Shown here piece by piece: positions 1 through 7,303 of a DNA stretch of 16,091 nucleotides. Source of the stretch: an uncultured Bacteroides sp. GTDB lineage: Bacteria > Bacteroidota > Bacteroidia > Bacteroidales > Bacteroidaceae. Position 1 is the stretch's first letter. Each line of letters starts with the position of its first letter. The translations under genes and the position numbers were made by a program. Location: assembly GCA_900556845.1 (NCBI GenBank), contig USQO01000048.1, positions 1-16,091 of the forward strand, written 5' to 3'. A model generated the notes under the pieces. The model was not told where the DNA came from. It ran no database searches and saw only the letters and a list, made by a program, of their open reading frames with translations.

Positions 1-258
1 TGGGCGTATGAAATTTGCGTGGCTCTGACACTAGTACGAGAGGACCGTGTTGGACAGACCTCTGGTTTACCGGTTGTGCCGCCAGGTGCATCGCCGGGTA
101 TCTAAGTCTGGATCGGATAAGTGCTGAAAGCATCTAAGTACGAAGCCGGCCACAAGATTAGATTTCTCAGGGTCGTTGTAGACGACAACGTTGATAGGAT
201 GCAGGTGTAAAGATGGAGACATCAAAGCCGAGCATTACTAATTGCCCGTTCACTTTCC
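1..258 (+). rRNA. 23S ribosomal RNA, 3' end (partial)
   Basis: The window opens inside the last domain of 23S rRNA. The universally conserved sarcin-ricin loop (AGTACGAGAGGACC) is at 33-46, and the conserved 3' part follows through GTTGATAGG (about 190-198) and TACTAAT (236-242). The 5' part lies outside the window. The exact 3' end is estimated by alignment from memory with E. coli 23S, where about 20 bases follow TACTAAT; it could differ by several bases. No tRNA gene is visible in the roughly 100-bp spacer to the 5S gene. Confidence 0.97.
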
Positions 259-357
259 TTATCGAATAAGGATGGATGATATATACTTTTGGCTGCCTTG
301 CTAAGAGGTCAGTTTCCAAATCATCTTTTGCTTGCAATATGTTTTCTATAAAGAAAT

Positions 358-467
<110 letters not shown>

Positions 468-476
468 TTAGTCAGG

Positions 477-509
477 GCCCTCAGTATCTACAGATGCTGG
501 GGGCTTTTT
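477..509 (+). terminator. rRNA operon terminator
   Basis: A 12-bp stem (477-488 with 493-504, two G-U pairs) closes a TACA loop and is followed at once by five T. It lies ten bases after the 5S gene and is a standard intrinsic terminator for the rRNA transcript. Confidence 0.9.
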
Positions 510-536
510 GTATATTATAAATTTCGTACAGAGTTT

Positions 537-595
537 TAAAATGCAGCAGATGTTTTGTTCCTTCTATGTGGGTTCAAAATATTTGCTGCATTTTA
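537..595. repeat. Long inverted repeat (21-bp stem)
   Basis: Bases 537-557 pair with 575-595 without interruption (two G-U pairs if transcribed on the plus strand), enclosing a 17-nt loop. The arms contain ATGCAGCA and TGCTGCAT. The right arm ends in TTTTATTTT and the left arm is preceded by TTTT, so it could stop transcription in either direction as a back-up terminator. A degenerate mobile element remnant is the alternative, but no second copy or target duplication is visible here. Confidence 0.6.
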
Positions 596-650
596 TTTTG
601 GGGAATTTTGAAATTACGTATAGCGTTTTGAGGGATATAAACGATATAAT

Positions 651-758
651 CTATATACTTTAAAAAGTAATATTTTGCTTATCAATCAGTCAGTTACTAC
701 TATATACTTGAAATGATACGACAAGTTTCAATGATAAATTATAAGAAATTCATTGAAA
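651..758. promoter_or_regulatory. AT-rich region with dyad upstream of leu promoter
   Basis: The stretch between the hairpin and the leu promoter has no gene. It contains a perfect 9-bp inverted repeat, TTTCAATGA (726-734) and TCATTGAAA (750-758), ending 16 bp before the -33 element. A further TTGAAA arm is at 708-713. A 10-bp direct repeat, CTATATACTT, occurs at 651-660 and 700-709. The position suits a regulator-binding site for the leu promoter. Function is inferred only from symmetry and position; AT-rich DNA makes short repeats easy to find by chance. Confidence 0.35.
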
Positions 759-774
759 AAAATTACAGTTTTAT

Positions 775-804
775 TTTGATTTATGGAAATTATCTATACC
801 TTTG
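775..804 (+). promoter_or_regulatory. leu operon promoter (Bacteroides type)
   Basis: TTTG at 775-778 and TACCTTTG at 797-804 match the Bacteroides primary sigma factor consensus (TTTG, then TAnnTTTG), with an 18-bp spacer. Transcription should start near 810-812, about 20 bases before the leader peptide start codon. Confidence 0.75.
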
Positions 805-830
805 CATCAAACAAATAAAAAACAAGCTCA

Positions 831-914
831 ATGATTAAAATTTTCGTACATATTTTGCTATGCGGTTTGATTAACCTACTGGAATACCAGAAGGGAAGTG
901 AGTCGTGTGCATAA
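831..914 (+). CDS. leu operon leader peptide (27 aa)
   Basis: A short ORF starts about 20 bases after the predicted transcription start, behind an A-rich stretch typical of Bacteroides initiation sites. It begins MIKIFVHILLCGLINLL and ends at TAA 912-914. Ten of 27 codons specify branched-chain residues: five Leu (855, 858, 867, 876, 879), four Ile (834, 840, 852, 870) and one Val (846). The last Leu codons sit just upstream of the antiterminator strand at 893-902, which is inside the ORF; a ribosome reaching the stop codon would cover it. The peptide itself is probably not functional; its translation is the sensor. The call rests on composition, position and the overlapping RNA hairpins. No homologue was checked. 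Confidence 0.8.
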   Translation: MIKIFVHILLCGLINLLEYQKGSESCA

Positions 915-953
915 ATCTGTATGGATAGAAATATAAAGCCTTTCTCACTTCCT
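893..953 (+). promoter_or_regulatory. Antiterminator hairpin of leu attenuator
   Basis: GGGAAGTGAG (893-902, inside the leader gene) pairs with CTCACTTCCT (944-953): nine Watson-Crick pairs plus one G-U. The downstream arm begins inside the 5' arm of the terminator stem (shared base 944) and fills its loop, so both hairpins cannot form together. Formation is expected when a ribosome stalls upstream at Leu/Ile codons. Confidence 0.75.
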
Positions 954-972
954 GGTGCGAAGGGCTTTTTTT
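936..972 (+). terminator. Leader terminator (attenuator) before leuA
   Basis: Bases 936-944 pair with 959-967 (nine pairs, one G-U), with additional inner pairing of CAC (946-948) and GTG (955-957), followed by a run of seven T (966-972). It ends 27 bases before the leuA ATG. In the attenuation model this is the default fold when the leader peptide is translated to its end. Confidence 0.85.
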
Positions 973-999
973 ATGCAAATAACTAAAAATACATAGACT

Positions 1000-2496
1000 A
1001 TGAGTGACAGATTATTTATTTTTGATACAACCCTTCGAGATGGTGAGCAGGTACCCGGTTGCCAGTTAAATACGGTAGAGAAGATTCAGGTTGCAAAGCA
1101 GCTTGAAGCTTTGGGTGTTGATGTAATTGAAGCTGGATTTCCTATTTCAAGTCCGGGAGATTTTAATTCGGTCATTGAAATCTCTAAGGCAGTAACTTGG
1201 CCTACAATATGCGCGCTTACCAGAGCGGTTCAAAAAGATATTGATGTAGCAGCAGAAGCATTGAAATTCGCTAAGCATAAACGCATTCATACAGGTATCG
1301 GTACATCTGACTCTCATATTAAGTTTAAATTTAATTCTACTCGTGAAGAAATTATTGAACGGGCTGTTGCTGCCGTGAAATATGCCAAACGCTACGTAGA
1401 AGATGTAGAGTTTTATGCAGAAGATGCAGGTCGTACAGATAATGAATATTTGGCTCGTGTAGTGGAAGCGGTAATCAAAGCTGGAGCTACTGTAGTAAAT
1501 ATTCCTGATACAACAGGTTATTGCCTTCCCGAAGAATATGGAGCAAAAATTAAATATCTGGTAGATCATGTTGATGGTATTGACAAAGCGATCATATCTA
1601 CACACTGTCATAACGACCTTGGTATGGCTACTGCAAATACGATTAGCGGTGTGTTGAATGGAGCTCGTCAAGTGGAAGTCACAATCAATGGTATCGGTGA
1701 GCGTGCCGGTAATACTTCACTGGAGGAGGTAGCCATGATTTTGAGATGTCATCATGATATACATATTGATACCAATATCAATACGCAGAAAATCTATCCG
1801 ACCAGCCGAATGGTTTCTAGTTTAATGAATATGCCTGTTCAGCCTAATAAAGCAATTGTAGGACGTAATGCTTTTGCACATTCGTCAGGAATTCATCAGG
1901 ATGGAGTTTTGAAAAATGTGCAGACATACGAAATCATTGACCCGAAAGATGTGGGTATTGATGATAATGCTATTGTGCTTACAGCACGTAGTGGTCGTGC
2001 AGCTTTGAAGCACAGACTTCATATCTTGGGCCTGGACATGACACAGGAAAAGCTGGATAAGGTTTATGAAGACTTTTTGAAACTGGCCGATAAGAAAAAA
2101 GATATATCGGATGACGATATTATGGTATTGGCTGGTGCAGATCGTAATGTAAACCATCATATTAAATTAGAATATTTGCAGGTGACCAGTGGGGTTGGAG
2201 TTCGTTCTGTTGCCAGTCTGGGACTGAATATAAGCGGTGAGCATTTTGAAGCAGCTGCTACCGGTAATGGTCCGGTTGATGCTGCTATTAAAGCTGTAAA
2301 ACAGATTATTAAACGTCAGATGACCTTAAAAGAATTTACTATCCAGGCTATCAGTAAAGGTAGTGATGATGTGGGTAAAGTACACATGCAGGTGGAATAT
2401 GATGGACAGATGTATTATGGTTTCGGTGCTAATACTGATATCATTGCAGCTTCTGTAGAAGCTTATATAGATTGTATCAACAAATTCAAAAAGTAA
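1000..2496 (+). CDS. leuA: 2-isopropylmalate synthase
   Basis: LeuA condenses acetyl-CoA with 2-oxoisovalerate to give 2-isopropylmalate, the committed step to leucine, in the cytoplasm. The 498-aa protein has the HMG-CoA-lyase-like TIM barrel: DTTLRDGEQ at 9-17, the metal-binding HxH at H202 and H204 in THCHNDLG, and GIGERAGN at 231-238. A linker with AHSSGIHQDG (293-302) follows. The C-terminal regulatory domain (about 385-498, with GNGPVDA at 422-428) is the module that senses leucine in the family. Length is slightly below the usual 510-520 aa but no domain is missing. The ATG lies 27 bp after the attenuator. It is the first structural gene of the operon; leuC follows 15 bp later. The close pairing with leuCD and its full regulatory domain favour LeuA over a citramalate synthase. 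Confidence 0.95.
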   Translation: MSDRLFIFDTTLRDGEQVPGCQLNTVEKIQVAKQLEALGVDVIEAGFPISSPGDFNSVIEISKAVTWPTICALTRAVQKDIDVAAEALKFAKHKRIHTGIGTSDSHIKFKFNSTREEIIERAVAAVKYAKRYVEDVEFYAEDAGRTDNEYLARVVEAVIKAGATVVNIPDTTGYCLPEEYGAKIKYLVDHVDGIDKAIISTHCHNDLGMATANTISGVLNGARQVEVTINGIGERAGNTSLEEVAMILRCHHDIHIDTNINTQKIYPTSRMVSSLMNMPVQPNKAIVGRNAFAHSSGIHQDGVLKNVQTYEIIDPKDVGIDDNAIVLTARSGRAALKHRLHILGLDMTQEKLDKVYEDFLKLADKKKDISDDDIMVLAGADRNVNHHIKLEYLQVTSGVGVRSVASLGLNISGEHFEAAATGNGPVDAAIKAVKQIIKRQMTLKEFTIQAISKGSDDVGKVHMQVEYDGQMYYGFGANTDIIAASVEAYIDCINKFKK

Positions 2497-2511
2497 GTAA
2501 ATCAGAAAGTT

Positions 2512-3909
2512 ATGGCCAATACATTATTCGATAAGATATGGGATGCACACGTAGTGCAGCAGGTAGAGGACGGTCCTACCCAATTATACATCGACCGTTT
2601 ATATTGTCATGAGGTAACCAGTCCGCAGGCTTTTGCCGGTATGCGTGCGCGTGGACTGAAATGTTTCCGTCCGGAAAGAATTTACTGCATGCCAGATCAC
2701 AACACACCGACACATGACCAGGATAAACCAATCGAAGATCCGGTATCGAAGGCACAAGTGGATGCACTTGCTAAAAATGCCGCAGATTTTGGCCTGACAC
2801 ATTTTGGAATGATGGATAAGCGGAATGGTATTATCCATGTGGTTGGTCCTGAAAGAGGATTGACGCTTCCGGGAATGACTATTGTGTGTGGTGATTCGCA
2901 TACTTCTACACATGGAGCTATGGGAGCAGTAGCTTTTGGTATAGGAACCAGTGAAGTGGAAATGGTAATGGCCTCACAATGTATTCTCCAAGCTCGTCCT
3001 AAAACAATGCGTATTACCATTGACGGAAAACTGGGTGTTGGAGTTACGGCAAAAGACATTGCATTATATATGATGTCGAAAATGACTACGAGTGGTGCGA
3101 CTGGATATTTTGTAGAATATGCTGGTGAAGCTATTCGAAGTCTGACTATGGAAGGCCGTCTTACTTTATGTAATTTAAGTATAGAGATGGGAGCTCGAGG
3201 TGGTATGGTCGCTCCCGACGAAGTAACCTTTGAATATATAAAAGGTCGCGAATATGCGCCTAAAGGTGAAGAATGGGAGAAAGCAGTAGCATATTGGAAA
3301 ACACTGAAGAGTGAAGACAATGCTGTTTTTGACAAAGAAGTGCGTTTTGATGCTGCTGATATTCAGCCAATGATTACTTATGGTACTAATCCGGGTATGG
3401 GTATGGCTGTAACATCAAATATACCTACTACTGAAGGAATGAGTGATGTAGAAAAGACTTCATTCGAGAAATCGATGAATTACATGGGTTTTGCTCCAGG
3501 AGAGAACCTGTTGGGTAAAAAAGTGGATTATGTATTCTTGGGAGCTTGTACCAATGGTCGTATAGAAGATTTCCGTGCTTTTGCTTCGATTGTTAAGGGG
3601 CGTAAGAAGGCTGAGCATATTACGGCATGGCTTGTTCCTGGCTCGTGGATGGTCGATGAACAAATCCGTCAGGAAGGATTGGATAAGATATTGGTTGAAG
3701 CAGGCTTTGAAATTCGTCAGCCGGGATGTTCAGCTTGTCTGGCCATGAATGACGATAAAATTCCGGCAGGAAAATATTCAGTGTCTACCAGCAACCGAAA
3801 TTTTGAAGGACGTCAGGGACCAGGTTCACGTACCTTGCTGGCAAGTCCATTGACAGCTGCCGCAGCAGCAGTAGCCGGAGTGATAACCGACCCTAGAACG
3901 CTTATGTAA
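2512..3909 (+). CDS. leuC: 3-isopropylmalate dehydratase, large subunit
   Basis: LeuC with LeuD isomerises 2-isopropylmalate to 3-isopropylmalate through dimethylcitraconate. The 465-aa sequence is full length for the bacterial type (E. coli is 466) and has the aconitase-superfamily signatures: GDSHTSTHGA at 127-136, and the three cysteines that bind the 4Fe-4S cluster at C346 (GACTNGR), C406 and C409 (PGCSACLAMN). The fourth iron is normally left free to bind substrate. The gene begins 15 bp after leuA and ends 20 bp before leuD, which it needs to form the active heterodimer. The oxygen-sensitive cluster suits an anaerobe. Confidence 0.96.
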   Translation: MANTLFDKIWDAHVVQQVEDGPTQLYIDRLYCHEVTSPQAFAGMRARGLKCFRPERIYCMPDHNTPTHDQDKPIEDPVSKAQVDALAKNAADFGLTHFGMMDKRNGIIHVVGPERGLTLPGMTIVCGDSHTSTHGAMGAVAFGIGTSEVEMVMASQCILQARPKTMRITIDGKLGVGVTAKDIALYMMSKMTTSGATGYFVEYAGEAIRSLTMEGRLTLCNLSIEMGARGGMVAPDEVTFEYIKGREYAPKGEEWEKAVAYWKTLKSEDNAVFDKEVRFDAADIQPMITYGTNPGMGMAVTSNIPTTEGMSDVEKTSFEKSMNYMGFAPGENLLGKKVDYVFLGACTNGRIEDFRAFASIVKGRKKAEHITAWLVPGSWMVDEQIRQEGLDKILVEAGFEIRQPGCSACLAMNDDKIPAGKYSVSTSNRNFEGRQGPGSRTLLASPLTAAAAAVAGVITDPRTLM

Positions 3910-3929
3910 TTCCTAAATTGTTTATTATT

Positions 3930-4526
3930 ATGAAGCAGAAATTCAATATCATAACGAGTACATGTATCCCTTTGCCGTTAGAGAATGTGGATACTGATCA
4001 AATCATTCCGGCTCGCTTTTTGAAGGCAACAACCCGTGATGAAAAGTTTTTTGGCGACAATTTGTTTCGTGACTGGCGATATAATCCGGATGGCTCATTG
4101 AATAAAGATTTTGTTTTGAATAACCCCACTTATAGCGGACAGATTTTGGTGGCAGGAAAGAATTTTGGCAGTGGCTCGAGTCGTGAACATGCTGCTTGGG
4201 CCATAGCGGGATATGGTTTTCGGGTAGTTATCTCAAGCTTTTTTGCAGATATTCATAAAAACAATGAATTGAATAACTTTGTGTTGCCGGTAGTGGTAAG
4301 TGAGGCATTTCTGAAAGAACTTTTTGATACCATCTATGCCAATCCCAAGGCAGAAGTCGAAGTGAACTTACCGGAACAGACTGTAACCAATAAAGTTACC
4401 GGCAATTTAGAAAAATTCGAAATCAATGCTTATAAAAAACATTGTCTGATAAATGGCCTGGATGACATTGATTTCCTGGTAGAAAACCGTGGACTAATTG
4501 AAGAATACGAAAAAGCTAAAAAGTAA
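3930..4526 (+). CDS. leuD: 3-isopropylmalate dehydratase, small subunit
   Basis: LeuD is the swivelling domain partner of LeuC. The 198-aa protein has NVDTDQIIPARFLK near the N-terminus and GKNFGSGSSREHAAWAI in the middle, the residues that line the substrate pocket and determine specificity in this family. The ATG at 3930 is chosen over an in-frame TTG at 3918 because it begins MKQKFNIITS, where family proteins normally start, and is preceded by an A/T-rich leader. Length matches E. coli LeuD (201 aa). It lies between leuC and the second synthase gene, with a 53-bp gap after it in which no promoter or hairpin is evident. Confidence 0.95.
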   Translation: MKQKFNIITSTCIPLPLENVDTDQIIPARFLKATTRDEKFFGDNLFRDWRYNPDGSLNKDFVLNNPTYSGQILVAGKNFGSGSSREHAAWAIAGYGFRVVISSFFADIHKNNELNNFVLPVVVSEAFLKELFDTIYANPKAEVEVNLPEQTVTNKVTGNLEKFEINAYKKHCLINGLDDIDFLVENRGLIEEYEKAKK

Positions 4527-4579
4527 TTTTGCAGCAATTTGCCAATTGTATTGTTGAATTACGAATAATATAAAAACCT

Positions 4580-6100
4580 ATGGACAGACCCGTAATTGAA
4601 ATAATGGATACCACCCTTCGCGACGGTGAGCAGACCAGTGGCGTTTCGTTTATACCGCACGAAAAGCTGATGATAGCACGCATGTTGCTTGAGGATTTAA
4701 AGGTGGACCGTATCGAAGTAGCTTCAGCACGTGTATCAGATGGAGAAATGAATGCCGTCCGGATGATTTGCGATTGGGCTGCACGTCATGATATGTTGCA
4801 TCGGGTAGAAGTGCTGGGTTTTGTAGATGGTAAAGTTTCGGTCGACTGGATTTACAATGCAGGCGGTCGTGTGATAAATCTACTTTCTAAAGGTTCGGAA
4901 AAGCATTGCAAGTATCAGCTGAAAAAAACTTTGCAAGAGCATCTGGAAGATATACGCTATACCGTTTCCTATGCACACGAAAAAGGTATGGAAGTTAATA
5001 TTTATCTGGAGGACTGGAGTAATGGCATAAAGGACTCTCCAGAATATGTTTTTGGTTTGGTTGATGGTCTGTTGGAGGCTGGAATCAAGCGATTCATGTT
5101 GCCCGATACACTAGGTATACTCAATCCGTTGCAAGTGATAGAGTATATGCGTAAAATGAAGAAACGTTATCTATTCCAGCATTTCGACTTCCATGCTCAT
5201 AACGATTATGATTTGGCTGTAAGTAATGTACTGGCAGCTGTGTTGAGTGGTGTAAAAGGACTGCATACGACCATCAATGGATTGGGTGAGCGTGCTGGAA
5301 ATGCCCCGTTGGCTAGTGTACAGGCTATATTGAAAGACCATTTTCAAGCTATTACCCATATTGATGAAAGTCGTCTTAACGAAATAAGCCGTACCGTAGA
5401 ATCGTATTCGGGTATCAGCATACCGGCCAATAAGCCTATCGTCGGTCAGAATGTCTTTACGCAGGTAGCGGGTGTACATGCTGACGGTGACAGTAAAAAC
5501 AATCTTTATTTTAATGATTTGCAACCTGAGCGTTTTGGACGAGTGCGCGAGTATGCATTAGGTAAAAACTCAGGTAAAGCGAATATCCGGAAAAATCTGG
5601 AAAGCCTGGGCCTGGAACTTGATGATGAATCAATGCGTAAGGTGACGGAGCGCATTATTGAACTTGGCGACCGGAAAGAACTTGTAACACAAGATGATTT
5701 ACCTTATATCATAAGCGATGTCTTGAAGCATGATACCACCAACACCAAAGTCAAATTGCTCAGTTACTTTGTGACATTAGCTCAAGGTTTAAAACCTATG
5801 GCGACATTAAGTATTGAGATTGACGGAAAAGTTTATCAGGAAAGCTCCAGCGGAGACGGACAATACGATGCTTTTGTCCGGGCTTTGCGTAAAATTTATA
5901 AAGGAACTCTTGGACGTAAGTTTCCGATGCTGGTAAACTATGCAGTGACAATTCCTCCAGGAGGTAGAACGGATGCTTTTGTTCAGACGGTTATAACCTG
6001 GAATTATGAGGATAAAGAGTTCCGTACTCGCGGGCTTGATGCCGACCAGACAGAGGCTGCTATAAAGGCAACCATTAAAATGTTGAATTTGATTAACTAA
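4580..6100 (+). CDS. Second LeuA-family synthase (2-isopropylmalate or citramalate synthase)
   Basis: The 506-aa protein has the same architecture as LeuA: DTTLRDGEQ at 10-18, a metal-binding HxH at H205 and H207 (HAHNDYDLA), GLGERAGN at 234-241, and a C-terminal regulatory domain from about 390 with SGDGQYDA (424-431). It is clearly diverged from the first synthase, including the region around NLLSKGSEKHCKYQL (100-114) where LeuA has HTGIGTSDSH. Family members use acetyl-CoA with different 2-keto acids. Two roles fit: (R)-citramalate synthase, which makes the isoleucine precursor from pyruvate and shares LeuCD and LeuB, or a second isopropylmalate synthase. Its position between leuD and leuB fits either. 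Ile codons in the operon leader mildly favour an isoleucine role. The substrate cannot be read from the sequence with confidence, so no symbol is given. Confidence 0.85.
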   Translation: MDRPVIEIMDTTLRDGEQTSGVSFIPHEKLMIARMLLEDLKVDRIEVASARVSDGEMNAVRMICDWAARHDMLHRVEVLGFVDGKVSVDWIYNAGGRVINLLSKGSEKHCKYQLKKTLQEHLEDIRYTVSYAHEKGMEVNIYLEDWSNGIKDSPEYVFGLVDGLLEAGIKRFMLPDTLGILNPLQVIEYMRKMKKRYLFQHFDFHAHNDYDLAVSNVLAAVLSGVKGLHTTINGLGERAGNAPLASVQAILKDHFQAITHIDESRLNEISRTVESYSGISIPANKPIVGQNVFTQVAGVHADGDSKNNLYFNDLQPERFGRVREYALGKNSGKANIRKNLESLGLELDDESMRKVTERIIELGDRKELVTQDDLPYIISDVLKHDTTNTKVKLLSYFVTLAQGLKPMATLSIEIDGKVYQESSSGDGQYDAFVRALRKIYKGTLGRKFPMLVNYAVTIPPGGRTDAFVQTVITWNYEDKEFRTRGLDADQTEAAIKATIKMLNLIN

Positions 6101-6173
6101 TTTAATATTATCGCATAAACCGATATCCGTTTTTATTGGTTTGTGGCGAAGAAACCTTAAAAAAACAACGATT

Positions 6174-7235
6174 ATGGATTTTAAAATAGCCGTATTGGCT
6201 GGTGACGGAATTGGACCGGAAATTTCTGTTCAAGGGGTAGATGTCATGACAGCTGTATGTGAGAAATTTGGTCATACTGTTTCATACGAATATGCTATCT
6301 GTGGTGCAGATGCTATTGATAAAGTAGGAGATCCTTTTCCTGAAGCAACTTACGAAGTATGTAAAAATGCAGATGCTGTCTTGTTCTCGGCAGTAGGTGA
6401 TCCGAAATTTGACAATGATCCAACTGCCAAAGTCCGTCCCGAACAAGGATTGTTGGCTATGAGAAAGAAACTCGGACTTTTTGCCAATATCCGTCCGGTA
6501 CAGACTTTTAAATGCCTTGTTCATAAATCTCCTTTGAAAGCAGAGTTGGTAGATGGTGCTGATTTCCTCTGTATCCGTGAACTGACAGGTGGTATGTATT
6601 TTGGCGAAAAGTATCAGGATAACGATAAAGCATACGATACCAATATGTATACACGTATGGAAATAGAACGCATCCTGAAAGTTGCTTTTGAGTATGCCAT
6701 GAAGCGCCGTAAGCACCTTACAGTTGTTGATAAAGCCAATGTTCTTGCTTCTTCTCGTTTGTGGAGACAGATTGCACAAGAAATGGCCCCTCAATATCCT
6801 GAAGTAACTACAGATTATATGTTTGTAGACAATGCTGCCATGAAGATGATTCAGGAGCCCAAATTCTTTGATGTGATGGTTACAGAAAATACATTCGGAG
6901 ATATTCTGACAGATGAAGGATCGGTTATCAGTGGTTCTATGGGACTTCTGCCTTCTGCATCAACAGGTGAAAGTACTCCTGTATTCGAGCCCATTCATGG
7001 TTCATGGCCTCAGGCTAAAGGTTTGAATATAGCCAATCCTTTGGCTCAGATTTTATCGGTTGCTATGCTTTTCGAGCATTTCGACTGTAAAGAAGAGGGA
7101 GCACTTATTCGCCGGGCTGTAGATGCTTCATTGGACGAATATGTCCGTACTCCGGAAATTCAGGTTGCCGGTGGCGAAAAATACGGAACAAAAGAAGTCG
7201 GACAGTGGATTGTCGATTATATCCGTAAAGCCTGA
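6174..7235 (+). CDS. leuB: 3-isopropylmalate dehydrogenase
   Basis: LeuB oxidises 3-isopropylmalate with NAD+ and the product decarboxylates to 4-methyl-2-oxovalerate. The 353-aa sequence shows GDGIGPEI (10-17), RELTGGMYFG (135-144, with the catalytic Tyr142), the catalytic Lys187 in VVDKANVL, metal-binding aspartates in DN (219-220) and FGDILTDEGS (241-250), then GSMGLLPSAS and the cofactor loop EPIHGSWPQAKGLNIANP (272-289). ATG at 6174 is preferred to an in-frame TTG at 6141, which would add eleven residues that do not resemble the family's N-terminus. The 73-bp gap after the second synthase contains an 8-bp hairpin (6117-6124 with 6135-6142) but no T-run, so the gene probably stays in the leu transcript. 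The operon ends here. Confidence 0.95.
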   Translation: MDFKIAVLAGDGIGPEISVQGVDVMTAVCEKFGHTVSYEYAICGADAIDKVGDPFPEATYEVCKNADAVLFSAVGDPKFDNDPTAKVRPEQGLLAMRKKLGLFANIRPVQTFKCLVHKSPLKAELVDGADFLCIRELTGGMYFGEKYQDNDKAYDTNMYTRMEIERILKVAFEYAMKRRKHLTVVDKANVLASSRLWRQIAQEMAPQYPEVTTDYMFVDNAAMKMIQEPKFFDVMVTENTFGDILTDEGSVISGSMGLLPSASTGESTPVFEPIHGSWPQAKGLNIANPLAQILSVAMLFEHFDCKEEGALIRRAVDASLDEYVRTPEIQVAGGEKYGTKEVGQWIVDYIRKA

Positions 7236-7256
7236 TAATAATAGCGGTGGCAATAG

Positions 7257-7303
7257 AAAATCCGTGACTGCCAGTTCTGAACTAGGAGTCACGGATTTTT
7301 TTT
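7257..7303 (+). terminator. leu operon terminator
   Basis: A perfect 13-bp stem (7257-7269 with 7287-7299) is continued inward by AGTT/AACT pairing and followed by an eight-T tract (7296-7303). It closes the leu operon. The T-tract runs into the msrA stop codon, so the same hairpin sits directly after msrA on the minus strand, where four A before the stem give a weaker U-tract. Confidence 0.9.

Noticed and set aside
259..357. tRNA gene in the 23S-5S spacer
   Set aside because: No T-arm GGTTCRA motif or cloverleaf can be drawn.
2697..3335. Long antisense open frame (212 codons) inside leuC
   Set aside because: A shadow frame of the well-supported leuC; composition and lack of a promoter or family match argue against a real gene.
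3918..3929. TTG start adding four residues to LeuD
   Set aside because: ATG at 3930 gives the family's usual N-terminus; the added residues come from a T-rich spacer.
6141..6173. TTG start adding eleven residues to LeuB
   Set aside because: ATG at 6174 begins MDFKIAVLAGDGIGPE, the normal LeuB start; the extension overlaps a hairpin arm in the spacer.
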